The translations under genes were made by a program, and so were the position numbers. From contig JALRLN010000017.1 in assembly GCA_023254445.1 (NCBI GenBank), forward strand, positions 1-17,393: a DNA stretch of 17,393 nucleotides. Reading direction: 5' to 3'. Positions 1 to 7,407 of this stretch are shown here, piece after piece. The notes beneath the pieces are model-generated. The model ran no database searches and was not told where the DNA came from. It saw only the letters and a program-made list of their open reading frames with translations. Within the stretch, counting starts at the first letter, position 1; every line of letters starts with the position of its first letter. The DNA is from Candidatus Poseidoniaceae archaeon (GTDB taxonomy: Archaea > Thermoplasmatota > Poseidoniia > Poseidoniales > Poseidoniaceae).

Positions 1-386
1 GCATCACGACTGACGTGGAACGAATTGTACGCCAAAGCGGCATCGACGACGGTTTGGTGCTGGTCAACCCGATGCACATCACGGCCTCGGTGTACGTGAA
101 CGACTTGGAGCATGGCCTGCATCAAGACATCATGGATTGGCTCGAGCGGCTCGCGCCGTTCCACGGTCCGGACGGCTACGATGGCAAGGAGTACTTCCAT
201 CACCGCACCGGGGAGGACAACGGTGACGCTCACCTCAAGCGGCAGTTGCTGGGTCAGCAGGTGACCATGCCGGTGCGTGACGGTCGCCTGCACCTTGGCA
301 CGTGGGAGCAGATCCATTACGCAGAATTCGACGGACAGCGAAGGAAGCGTGTCTTGGTCAAGGTCGTTGGGGTGATGCGCACATGA
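1..386 (+). CDS. YjbQ/UPF0047 family protein, 5' end cut by window
   Basis: This is the C-terminal majority (about 127 residues) of a YjbQ/UPF0047 protein. The frame is open to the window edge. The residues ITTD before the GTG at 15 match the usual family start (ITDEV-like), so that GTG is probably internal and the true start lies upstream. Family hallmarks seen are the HITASVYVND stretch, the NGDAHLKRQLLG segment, and DGRLHLGTWEQI near the end, where most members have GTWQ. E. coli YjbQ has weak thiamine-phosphate synthase activity, but the physiological role of the family is unsettled. The stop overlaps the next start as ATGA (383-386), indicating translational coupling with the thioesterase gene. 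Family assignment is firm; function is not. Confidence 0.9.
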   Translation, partial: ITTDVERIVRQSGIDDGLVLVNPMHITASVYVNDLEHGLHQDIMDWLERLAPFHGPDGYDGKEYFHHRTGEDNGDAHLKRQLLGQQVTMPVRDGRLHLGTWEQIHYAEFDGQRRKRVLVKVVGVMRT

Positions 387-1270
387 GCGCAGGACGAAGC
401 CCACCGCCGGAGCCATCTGGCATCGCCGCCGCGTTGGGTCTGCGCGTGACGGAGTGGCGCCCAGGGCACTGCAGCGTTGAGGTGGACGTGACACCGCTGC
501 ACTTGAACAAAGGTGGAGCAGCGCACGGTGGGCTGATGACCACCATGCTGGACATGGCCCTCGGCGGGGCGCTTGTGGCGTCGCTGAAGGAAGAAGAATG
601 GTGTGCAACGACGCAACTCGTGACCAGTTTTCTCGATGCCTCGAAGGTTGGAGACCGTCTCGTGGCCGAGGGGCGCGTTGTTCGCCGTGGTCGGCATGTG
701 GCGCATCTGGCCGGGCAGGTGCGGCGTGGGTCGCGTGAGGTTGCTTCCGCTTCTGGGACGTGGGCTGTTTGGTCCTCCCGTCCTCCCTCCCTCGAACTGA
801 GGCGGGCGGACGCCCTGCTCGAGCGTCTCGTTGCCTGCCATGGGCAAACACTTGAGGGTGAAGGGTCGTGGCACTTCAACGGGACCAACGGGACAAGCGA
901 ATTGACGGTCGAGGTCACGGAATCGGTGGAGGCAGCGAAGCAGCCCATCGTTGCCGGGGCAGGCGCATTGACGCTGCGTGAAACCGTGCGCAGCACCGAC
1001 GGAACGGTGGTGCACGACGACACATCCACCTACGTTCGCGGCGAGGACGGGCGCCTTCGCCTGCTCTTCTCGACGGGCGAAGGAACGGAAGAGGCGGTCG
1101 TTGAGGAAGGAGCACGTTCCATGCGTGTGGGGCCCGTTGGCGAAGACGGGCCAACCTGGCGGCATGGTCTGGACGATGAAGGCCGTCTCAGCATGGACCT
1201 CTGGTTTTCGGGCAGCGCGCAGGACGGTCGACCGGACATCGCGTGGGCATACCAATGGCCCAACAGTTGA
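383..1270 (+). CDS. PaaI-like hotdog thioesterase with unidentified C-terminal domain
   Basis: This 295-residue protein is predicted to hydrolyse an acyl- or aryl-CoA thioester in the cytoplasm. Residues about 14-130 form a PaaI/YdiI-type hotdog domain: the hallmark AAHGGLMTTMLDMALGG (46-62) carries the His-Gly-Gly turn at the start of the central helix, followed by the strand around TTQLVTSFLD. Such proteins are usually 130-150 residues long, so residues 150-295 are an added domain. That part is rich in alternating beta-like segments (GEGSWHFNG, TLRETVRSTDG, RLRLLFSTGEG, MDLWFSG) and looks like a small beta-barrel, perhaps calycin/nitrobindin-like; that is a guess. The frame extends upstream to 302, but ATG 383 is chosen because it overlaps the preceding stop and gives a normal hotdog N-terminus. 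The thiolase downstream supports a role in CoA-ester metabolism. Confidence 0.85.
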   Translation: MSAGRSPPPEPSGIAAALGLRVTEWRPGHCSVEVDVTPLHLNKGGAAHGGLMTTMLDMALGGALVASLKEEEWCATTQLVTSFLDASKVGDRLVAEGRVVRRGRHVAHLAGQVRRGSREVASASGTWAVWSSRPPSLELRRADALLERLVACHGQTLEGEGSWHFNGTNGTSELTVEVTESVEAAKQPIVAGAGALTLRETVRSTDGTVVHDDTSTYVRGEDGRLRLLFSTGEGTEEAVVEEGARSMRVGPVGEDGPTWRHGLDDEGRLSMDLWFSGSAQDGRPDIAWAYQWPNS

Positions 1271-1296
1271 TGAGCGGGGCCTGACCCCTGAGGACC

Positions 1297-2517
1297 ATGG
1301 TTGAAGACGTGGTCGTTGTCGGTGGAGCACGAACCCCATTCTGCGAATGGGTCGGAGGGAAGCGTGGCGACGGACGTCCCGGTGGACGGCTGAAGTCGGT
1401 CAGCGCACAGGACCTCGGTGCCACGGCCATCAAGGGGGCGCTGGAGCGCACCGGAACCGCCCCGTCCAGCGTGGACCATGTGGTGATGGGCTATGCGCTG
1501 CAAACCTGTTCGCAGTCCATCTACGGGGCCCGGCATGCCGGTCTCAAGGCTGGCATCCCGCAGGAAACCCCGATGCTGACCCTGTCGCGGATCTGTGGCT
1601 CTGGCGTCCAATCCATCGTGACTGGGGCCCAAATGATCATGCTCAACGAGGCGGAAGTCGTCGTTGCCGGAGGGATGGAGAACCTTTCCCAAGCCCCTCA
1701 TGTGCTTCGCGGAGCGCGTGACGGCTGGAGTTTGGGCCGGGCGCCTCCCGTTGAGGATTACATGATGACCAACTTGCAGGACATGACCTGCGGCCTCTAC
1801 ATGGCGCAGACGTCCGACGAACTGTGCTCCCGAAAGGGGGTGACCCGGGAGGAGGTGGACGCCTTTGCCGCCCTGTCCCACCAGCGTACGGAAGCATCCA
1901 TCGATGCTGGCGTCTTTGAGCAAGAGATCGTTCCCGTGACCATCGCGTCGCGGCGTGGTGAGGACGTGGTGACCCATGCGGACGAAGACCACGTGGTGCG
2001 GGGCACGACGGTAGCCTCCCTGTCCGGCCTTCGTCCAGCCTTTGGCGAAGGGTCGCTCGTTACCGCAGGCAACGCCTCCGGGGTCGTTGACGGCGCTGCT
2101 GCGGTGGTCATCAAGTCCGCCTCGCGCGCTGCTGCAGACGGCGATGCACCGCTCGCGCGCATCGTGAGTTGGGGCATCGTTGGTCTCGAGCCGGCGATCA
2201 TGGCCTACGGTCCCGTCCCAGCGAGCAACAAAGCGCTTGAGAAAGCGGGCCTTTCGGTCGAGGACATCGATCGCTGGGAGATCAACGAAGCCTTTGCCGG
2301 TCAAGCAGTGGCCTGCATCAAGGACCTCGGCTTGGACGTCGAGAAGGTCAACGTGAACGGCGGAGCGGTCGGACTTGGCCACCCCCTCGCGGCGACAGGC
2401 ACGCGCCTGGTGCTGACCCTCGCGTACGAACTGCAACGGAGTGGGGGCCGCTACGGCGTGGCCACCGCGTGCATCGGCGGAGGCCAAGGCATCGCGATGG
2501 TCATCGAGTCCCTGTAG
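1297..2517 (+). CDS. Thiolase, probable acetyl-CoA C-acetyltransferase
   Basis: This 406-residue protein has normal length for a type I/II thiolase, which condenses or cleaves acyl-CoA with acetyl-CoA or CoA. All catalytic signatures are present: the nucleophilic cysteine in SRICGSGVQS (Cys100), VVAGGMENLS (122-131), GNASGVVDGAAA (258-269), the NEAFA box (330-334), the GLGHPLAATG histidine (His362) and the second active-site cysteine in CIGGGQG (Cys392). The sequence most resembles biosynthetic acetoacetyl-CoA thiolases, but substrate chain length cannot be read from sequence. A GAGG motif just before ATG 1297 can serve as ribosome binding site. It lies 26 bases after the thioesterase gene and 8 bases before the TauE gene, so the three probably form one transcript. 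In archaea it could feed the mevalonate pathway or beta-oxidation-like degradation. Confidence 0.95.
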   Translation: MVEDVVVVGGARTPFCEWVGGKRGDGRPGGRLKSVSAQDLGATAIKGALERTGTAPSSVDHVVMGYALQTCSQSIYGARHAGLKAGIPQETPMLTLSRICGSGVQSIVTGAQMIMLNEAEVVVAGGMENLSQAPHVLRGARDGWSLGRAPPVEDYMMTNLQDMTCGLYMAQTSDELCSRKGVTREEVDAFAALSHQRTEASIDAGVFEQEIVPVTIASRRGEDVVTHADEDHVVRGTTVASLSGLRPAFGEGSLVTAGNASGVVDGAAAVVIKSASRAAADGDAPLARIVSWGIVGLEPAIMAYGPVPASNKALEKAGLSVEDIDRWEINEAFAGQAVACIKDLGLDVEKVNVNGGAVGLGHPLAATGTRLVLTLAYELQRSGGRYGVATACIGGGQGIAMVIESL

Positions 2518-2525
2518 GTGGGAAC

Positions 2526-3308
2526 GTGGATCCGTTCGTGCTCGTGCTGCTTCTGCTGCTTGGTACAGCGGTGCTCTTCGCCCCTTTGGGCTTGGGCGGC
2601 GGGATGCTCTTTGTCCCGATCCTGCTGTACGTTGGTGGCTGGGAGGTGGCCTCGAGCACCTTCGTGATGTCCTTGACGCTGACCCTCTGTGTGTCGATTG
2701 GCTCGGGCTGGGTTCATCGCAAGGAGGGGCTCATGGACGGGGCCCTCATCCGAACGGCGGCCCCTGCTGCCATGATCGGAGCCGCCCTTGGGGCGGTGGT
2801 CGTCAGCCTGCTCGGTGAGGCCCTTGACCCGGTGTTCAAGGGCCTCGCAATGCTGCTCGTTGGATGGGCGTGCGTCAAGACCTGGCGCAAGGTCCGAGGG
2901 ACGACGCCCCAACACACGGCGGGAGAGGTCCGTACGACCCCGCTTCGAGTCGGAGCAGGGTTCGGTGGCATGGCCAGCGCGGTCCTCGCCATCGGTGCAG
3001 GGGCGGTCTACATCCCGATCCTCAATCAATTCGGTGGGGTCAGCGACCGTCGTGCCATCGGCACCAGCCTTGGACTGATGGTGCTCGTCGTGCCGGTCGC
3101 CGTGGTCATGCATGCGAGCCTCTTCGAGGGGGCCTGGCCGCCGTTGTGGCAGATGGTTTCTGCGCCGGTTGCCGTTGTTTTGGGGGCGGTCGTCGGAGCA
3201 AAGATTGGCCTGAAACTCCCAGACGCGGTCATCCTCAGGGTCTTCTTCGGATTGCTTCTCATCATCTTTTGCAGGTACGCTATGGACGTGTTCGGTACGT
3301 ACGTCTGA
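2526..3308 (+). CDS. TauE/SafE (TSUP) family membrane transporter
   Basis: This 260-residue integral membrane protein belongs to the TauE/SafE/TSUP family, whose members move sulfite, sulfonates or other organic anions. It begins at GTG 2526, preceded by an AGGTGGG ribosome-binding-like sequence. This start places a hydrophobic helix directly at the N-terminus, followed by the family signature LGLGGGMLFVPIL, and leaves 8 bases after the thiolase stop. A second repeat carries the matching GFGGMASAVLAIGAGAVYIPIL stretch around residues 147-168, as expected for the internally duplicated TSUP fold of about eight helices. The loop between the halves (about residues 115-140) is basic and probably cytoplasmic. 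The substrate is unknown; association with a thiolase and thioesterase could point to an organic acid, but this is only context. Confidence 0.9.
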   Translation: MDPFVLVLLLLLGTAVLFAPLGLGGGMLFVPILLYVGGWEVASSTFVMSLTLTLCVSIGSGWVHRKEGLMDGALIRTAAPAAMIGAALGAVVVSLLGEALDPVFKGLAMLLVGWACVKTWRKVRGTTPQHTAGEVRTTPLRVGAGFGGMASAVLAIGAGAVYIPILNQFGGVSDRRAIGTSLGLMVLVVPVAVVMHASLFEGAWPPLWQMVSAPVAVVLGAVVGAKIGLKLPDAVILRVFFGLLLIIFCRYAMDVFGTYV

Positions 3309-3333
3309 GCAATGTTCTCGCTCGGCCATCAAT

Positions 3334-3341
3334 TCATAAGG
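3334..3341 (+). promoter_or_regulatory. Putative TATA element of lemA
   Basis: The octamer TCATAAGG lies in the 55-base gap between the TauE and LemA genes and is centred about 26 bases before ATG 3364. That is where an archaeal TATA box sits if transcription begins at the start codon. The identical octamer occurs before the genes at 7408/7417 and 13360 at near-identical spacing, so it is probably a genuine promoter element and a transcription-unit boundary. Confidence 0.55.
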
Positions 3342-3363
3342 CACCTGCGGGCTCCATTGGTTC

Positions 3364-3927
3364 ATGGAACCCATGACCATCGTTGCCATTGCCGCAGCCG
3401 TTGTGCTTCTCCTCTGGTTTGTGTCCACTTGGAACCGCCTTGTTCGTCTTGAGAAAGACGTCGACAGGTCGTGGTCCAACATCGACGTGATCCTCAAGCA
3501 GCGCTACGACATGATCCCGAACTTGGTCAACATCGTCAAGGGCTACGCCGAGCATGAGCGGGAGATTTTCGAGCAGTTTGCCGTTGCCCGCCAAGCCGCT
3601 GCTGGCGCCCTTGCTCAGAAGGACGTCGCCGGTGTTGTCGCGGCCGAGTCCACGCTGGCCGGCATGATGCCTCGAATCAACATGGTTGCAGAGCAGTATC
3701 CTGACCTCAAGGCGGACACGTCCTTCGTCAACCTTCAGAACCAACTCGTGGGCCTGGAGAACCAACTTGCAGACCGACGTGAGTTCTACAACGCCAGCGC
3801 GACGACCTTCAACGTCGCCATCGAGACGATTCCGACGAACATTGTCGCTGGGATCAAGTCCTGCTCGGAGCGCACCCTCTTCGAAGTGCAGGGCATCGAG
3901 CGAGAGAACGTGACCATTTCGTTCTGA
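3364..3927 (+). CDS. lemA: LemA family membrane-anchored protein
   Basis: This 187-residue LemA protein has one N-terminal membrane helix (about residues 5-21) followed by a long helical domain outside the membrane. Conserved LemA features are visible: RLEKDVDRSWSNIDV (28-42), the LKQRYDMIPNLVNIVKGYA run, and the C-terminal ENQLADRREFYNASATTFN stretch ending in FEV. LemA proteins are widespread in bacteria and patchy in archaea; their molecular role is unclear, though they often accompany membrane proteases or stress proteins. The start at ATG 3364 fits the TATA-like octamer about 26 bases upstream; ATG 3373 would also keep the helix. The DHH phosphoesterase follows after 22 bases and TraB after that, suggesting a three-gene membrane-associated operon. 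Confidence 0.93.
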   Translation: MEPMTIVAIAAAVVLLLWFVSTWNRLVRLEKDVDRSWSNIDVILKQRYDMIPNLVNIVKGYAEHEREIFEQFAVARQAAAGALAQKDVAGVVAAESTLAGMMPRINMVAEQYPDLKADTSFVNLQNQLVGLENQLADRREFYNASATTFNVAIETIPTNIVAGIKSCSERTLFEVQGIERENVTISF

Positions 3928-3949
3928 ACCGCTCTGTCGAGGTCAAGGA

Positions 3950-5344
3950 ATGTACCTGCTGATTGGTTCAGGCGAGCCTTTGGCTCGCCTCGCAGCATGG
4001 TGTGCATCGTCCAGGCCAACACGGGTGGTCCTGCTCGCATCGGAGGTGCAGGACGCCGCAGGGTTGCACGATTGCGACGTGATGGCGCTTCCTTCACCGA
4101 GTTCCGTGGACGGACTTCCGTCGATGCCTCGGGTACCGAGCCTCATCGTCGTGTTGAACACGCGTCCGCTGAGCGATGACGATGCTGCCTCTGCCCTCGC
4201 CGCACGTTGGCCGGGCGTTCCCATCATCGGCCCCGTCGCTCCTGCAGATGGAGCGATGGTCGACGAGATTCGACCAGCCGACCTGTTGCTGAGCGCGGTG
4301 AAAGACCGCGTACGCGCCCACGAACGTCATACAGGCGCCGCGGTGCTCGATGCACACTTCCGTGACCTTGAGCCAGGTTCGAAGGTGGCCATCTTTTGCC
4401 ATGACAATCCTGACCCGGACGCGCTCGCAGCCGCCCTCGCGATGCAATGCTTGGCGGAGCACCGAGGGCACCATGGGCGCATTTACCACGGTGGTCTGGT
4501 CGAACACCATCAAAACCGAGCGATGGTGCAGTTGCTTGAGATCGAATTGACGCGCGTGATGATGGGCTGGGAAGTCAACGACGTCGTCAGCGAGGCCGAT
4601 GCCATCGTCGCGGTGGACTTCCACCAACCGGGTGCCAACAACATGCTCCCTACGGACGTGGTGCCCAACATCATCCTCGACCATCACACCGTGGAGGACC
4701 TGCCCGCAGCAGATGTCGCCATCGTTCATCCAGAATTTTCGGCGACCTCCTCGTTGGTGGCGAGTTTGCTCACCGCCCTGGACATGGACATGAACGCACG
4801 CCTCGCCACAGCGCTGGCGTTCGGGATCAGGACCGATACGCTCGGGTTCACGCGAGGGATCAGCCCTGCTGACATTCGAGCCCTGTCGTGGTTGAACGCC
4901 TGGGTTGACCACGACGTGATGCGGCGCAGCGAATCCCCCCCACGCTCGAAAGAGGCACTCTCCGCCTTCGCTGAAGCCCTCGCGTCGATGACGACGCACA
5001 ACGGGGTCCTGTTGGCCCCAGTGCTGCATTTGGCAGAGCGCGACGCGTTGGCCCAAATCGCAGATTTCTTGCTGGCCACGGAGGGCGTCGCCACCGTTGT
5101 GGTCTACGGGCCTCGGATGAACCGGGTGATCCTCTCCGCTCGAACCAAGGACCCGGCCCTTCACCTCGGGCGATGCCTCGCCGCTGGTTTTCCTGAAGGG
5201 TCTGCTGGTGGGCACAAGGCGTTGGCTGGTGGGCAGGTCGGGTTCAAGCACCTCGTCGGGGACGAGCATGCCGAACCCGAGCGGGCGATGGACGCCATGA
5301 CCACAACCCTGCGGGGGCTGCTCGGGGGCGCTGAGGATGAGTGA
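3950..5344 (+). CDS. DHH-DHHA1 phosphoesterase with Rossmann-like N-terminal domain
   Basis: This 464-residue protein is predicted to hydrolyse a phosphodiester or phosphomonoester, such as an oligoribonucleotide, pAp or a cyclic dinucleotide, using two metal ions. The DHH domain has the metal-binding HDNPDPDA motif (151-158), VDFHQPG near residue 223 and the defining DHH triad in LDHHT (244-246). The C-terminal DHHA1 domain carries GGHKALAGG (420-428), the usual substrate-binding GGH motif. Residues 1-120 look like a TrkA-N-type Rossmann unit (YLLIGSGE, then a strand ending in VVLLAS and another in IVVLN), but the glycine loop reads GSGEPL rather than GxGxxG, so nucleotide binding may be lost. 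NrnA-like enzymes without the N-terminal unit are about 320 residues. The end overlaps the TraB start by 8 bases. The exact substrate is unknown. Confidence 0.9.
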   Translation: MYLLIGSGEPLARLAAWCASSRPTRVVLLASEVQDAAGLHDCDVMALPSPSSVDGLPSMPRVPSLIVVLNTRPLSDDDAASALAARWPGVPIIGPVAPADGAMVDEIRPADLLLSAVKDRVRAHERHTGAAVLDAHFRDLEPGSKVAIFCHDNPDPDALAAALAMQCLAEHRGHHGRIYHGGLVEHHQNRAMVQLLEIELTRVMMGWEVNDVVSEADAIVAVDFHQPGANNMLPTDVVPNIILDHHTVEDLPAADVAIVHPEFSATSSLVASLLTALDMDMNARLATALAFGIRTDTLGFTRGISPADIRALSWLNAWVDHDVMRRSESPPRSKEALSAFAEALASMTTHNGVLLAPVLHLAERDALAQIADFLLATEGVATVVVYGPRMNRVILSARTKDPALHLGRCLAAGFPEGSAGGHKALAGGQVGFKHLVGDEHAEPERAMDAMTTTLRGLLGGAEDE

Positions 5345-6503
5345 AGCCCCATACCTTGACCTGAGCCCATCGTTGAGGGTCCTCGGAACGGCACACGTGG
5401 CTCGTTCAAGCGTGGAGGCGGTCCGTCATCACATTGAGGCCTTCGAACCTGACGTCGTTGCTGTCGAACTTTGCCCCACACGCCATGAGGCCTTGCGTTC
5501 TGACCGAAGGTTGGACCGCGAAGGTTTGCTGAAGGTCGTCAAAGAAGGCAAAGCACCGTTGGTGCTCCTTCAGTCGCTGTTGGCCGCTGAACAGCGACGA
5601 ATGGGCCTCAGCGAGGGGGAGCAGCCCGGGGCTGAACTGCTCGCGGCGGTGCAGGAGGCCGAGGCCCGTGGGCTTACGGTTGAACTTGTTGACCGGGACA
5701 TCCAGACGACCCTCCGGCGAGCATGGCGCACGATGCGCATGCGTGAACGTGCCCGTTTGCTGTGGGCGCTGATTGCAGAAGAAGACGAGGAGGACGACGC
5801 GCTCGATATCGAAACGATGCTTGGCGATGGCGACCTGCTCAGCGACCTGCTCGACGAACTGCGGACGATTTCACCGGGCGCTGGCAGCGTGCTGATCGAC
5901 GAACGCGACGCCTACATTGCGGAAAAAGTTCGACGCCTTGAGGCGCGAGGCCGCGTCCTTGTCGTCGTTGGAGCCGGCCACCTGCGTGGAATCGCGCAGC
6001 GCTTGGATGGAGAACAAGGGCCCGAGGTGACGGACCTCGAGCCGCTCGAACGGCTTCCTCAACGGGGCGTCGCTCGCAAGGCCATGCCGTGGGTGCTTCC
6101 TCTTGCCGTGCTCGGACTCGTGGCGTGGAACCTCTCCCGTGGCAGCGTCGAGGAGGTCGTCACCCTGCTCACGGTCTGGACCGCGGCCAACGCGGTGCTG
6201 GCGGCCCTTGGCTGCCTCATCGCTCGCGGCCATCCCCTTGCCGTCTTGACCGCCGCCCTCGCGTCGCCGATCACGTCACTGAATCCCACGCTTGCCGCAG
6301 GATGGTTTGCCGGGTATGTTCAGATGCGTGTGGTCGAACCCACCGCCGAAGACCTAACCACCTTCCTTCGTCTTGAGCGCGTGGGTGACTTTTGGAGCAA
6401 CCGCGCAGGCCGCGTCTTGCTCGTCACGGCCCTCTCCAACCTTGGTTCGATGGCCGGAGCATGGGTGGCGGCCGGCAGCTACGCCGGATGGCTCACCCTC
6501 TGA
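5337..6503 (+). CDS. TraB/PrgY-family membrane protein
   Basis: This 388-residue protein has a TraB-type domain and a membrane tail. The N-terminal half carries the family motifs LGTAHV (16-21), VAVELCPTRH (41-50) and VVGAGHLRGI (210-219); the GTAH and GxGH histidines correspond to the presumed active or metal site shared with TIKI and GumN proteins. An acidic loop (EEDEEDD, 148-154) lies between them. From residue 250 there are about four hydrophobic helices (roughly 250-267, 272-294, 300-325, 358-382). Bacterial PrgY and TraB act on peptide pheromone signalling and TIKI proteins are metalloproteases, but archaeal members have no settled role. ATG 5337 overlaps the DHH gene stop, so translation is likely coupled. 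The 3' end overlaps the convergent folP end by 11 bases. Confidence 0.9.
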   Translation: MSEAPYLDLSPSLRVLGTAHVARSSVEAVRHHIEAFEPDVVAVELCPTRHEALRSDRRLDREGLLKVVKEGKAPLVLLQSLLAAEQRRMGLSEGEQPGAELLAAVQEAEARGLTVELVDRDIQTTLRRAWRTMRMRERARLLWALIAEEDEEDDALDIETMLGDGDLLSDLLDELRTISPGAGSVLIDERDAYIAEKVRRLEARGRVLVVVGAGHLRGIAQRLDGEQGPEVTDLEPLERLPQRGVARKAMPWVLPLAVLGLVAWNLSRGSVEEVVTLLTVWTAANAVLAALGCLIARGHPLAVLTAALASPITSLNPTLAAGWFAGYVQMRVVEPTAEDLTTFLRLERVGDFWSNRAGRVLLVTALSNLGSMAGAWVAAGSYAGWLTL

Positions 6504-7392
6504 GCAGGAACGGTTGCATGGCGTGCAGCAGGTCTCGGTGCTCGCGCACGTCATGGACGCGCAGGACGTCAATGCCCTGTTGAACGGCGACCGCCGCAAG
6601 CCCGAGCGTGCCGGGCAAGCGTTCCGCTGCATCGTCGCGTCCAGTCAGGTGGCCGACAATCGACTTTCGCGACACGCCCCACAGGATTGGCCAACGGCCA
6701 TCGTCGCGGAGGTCGCTCGCGCTCCTCAGCAAGGCGAGGTTGTGCTCGTGCGTCTTTCCGAAGCCGATGCCTGGGTCAAGGCAGATCATTTCTGCAGGGT
6801 GACCTCGACTCACCAGGTCGCTCGCTGTCGTATGGAGGGCGGCGTGAACTTCGGACACGACGTCCTCGTAGGTTGCTTCGCGTTGCATGGTCGAAGGTGT
6901 GCCTTGCATGTGCATGATGCAAACGCCACATCCCGCAGCCAGCACGACGTCCACCATCGCAGGGTCACGAAGTCCGGACACGTCGTTGACCATGTCTGCT
7001 CCAGCGGCAATCGCCGCCGCGGCCACGTCGGAACGTCGGGTATCAATGGACAACAAGACTTCTGGGAGCGCCCGACGGAGCCCTGCGATGACGTCAACCA
7101 CCCTGCGCTGTTCCTCCTCAACAGGGACGGGCGCCGCACCTGGGCGAGTGGATTCACCACCGATGTCAAGCCACGTTGCCCCGTGGTGCACCATCATCAA
7201 TCCGCGCTCAACAGCATCGTCGCCCGATACGCGAGATGCCGCGTGGAAGGAATCCGGGGTGACGTTCAAGATCCCCATCAAACGCGGAAGGCCGTCGGCC
7301 TGCCTCCTCAAGGCGTCCGCCACACGCGCTCGGCGGGCCGGGGCGACCGCAGGGACGGAGGACACCGGTCGGCCCCTGCCGAGAGCCTTCAT
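6493..7392 (-). CDS. folP: Dihydropteroate synthase
   Basis: This 299-residue enzyme joins 6-hydroxymethyl-dihydropterin pyrophosphate with p-aminobenzoate (or a related arylamine) in folate/pterin biosynthesis. The complete TIM-barrel motif set is present: MGILNVTPDSF (39-49), DIGGESTRPGA (76-86), SIDT (115-118), NDVSG (136-140), MHMQGTPSTMQ (160-170), DPGIGFGKTHEHN (206-218), GVSRKS (239-244) and RVHDV (278-282). The pterin-binding Asp, Asn and Lys positions are therefore intact. About 37 basic residues precede the first barrel strand, somewhat longer than usual. ATG at 7392 is the start closest to the core; the frame is open further upstream, but that would run into the divergent membrane-protein gene. 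It stands alone among the visible genes, with no other folate gene nearby. The start codon lies only 15 bases from the opposing ATG at 7408. Confidence 0.95.
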   Translation of the reverse strand: MKALGRGRPVSSVPAVAPARRARVADALRRQADGLPRLMGILNVTPDSFHAASRVSGDDAVERGLMMVHHGATWLDIGGESTRPGAAPVPVEEEQRRVVDVIAGLRRALPEVLLSIDTRRSDVAAAAIAAGADMVNDVSGLRDPAMVDVVLAAGCGVCIMHMQGTPSTMQREATYEDVVSEVHAALHTTASDLVSRGHPAEMICLDPGIGFGKTHEHNLALLRSASDLRDDGRWPILWGVSRKSIVGHLTGRDDAAERLPGTLGLAAVAVQQGIDVLRVHDVREHRDLLHAMQPFLLRG

Positions 7393-7396
7393 AAGG
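7389..7396 (+). promoter_or_regulatory. Putative TATA element overlapping the folP start codon
   Basis: TCATAAGG here is the third copy of the octamer also seen at 3334 and 13332. Its CAT is the complement of the folP start codon, so one sequence would serve as start codon on one strand and promoter element on the other. It is centred about 24 bases before ATG 7417, matching the spacing at the other copies, but only about 15 bases before ATG 7408. The overlapping AAGGAGGT (7393-7400) could instead act as a ribosome binding site for ATG 7408, so its role is ambiguous. Confidence 0.4.
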
Positions 7397-7407
7397 AGGT
7401 AGGAGGA

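Noticed and set aside
302..382. Upstream extension of the thioesterase frame
   Set aside because: It overlaps the conserved end of the YjbQ protein. The ATGA overlap at 383 is the natural start.
1276..1289. Short GGGG/CCCC hairpin between the thioesterase and thiolase genes
   Set aside because: A four-base stem with no T-run after it is too weak to call a terminator, and the genes look co-transcribed.
1030..2487. Long open frame on the minus strand (485 codons) opposite the thiolase
   Set aside because: It lies almost wholly antisense to an unmistakable thiolase, and its translation is rich in Arg, His and Gly with no recognisable domain. This is a typical shadow frame in G+C-rich coding DNA.
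4094..5269. 391-codon minus-strand frame opposite the DHH gene
   Set aside because: The plus strand has all DHH and DHHA1 motifs. The antisense translation has no motif and an abnormal His/Arg-rich composition.
6373..7407. Upstream extension of the membrane-protein frame
   Set aside because: This part runs antisense through folP, whose motifs are complete, and its composition changes sharply to a hydrophobic protein only after 7408.
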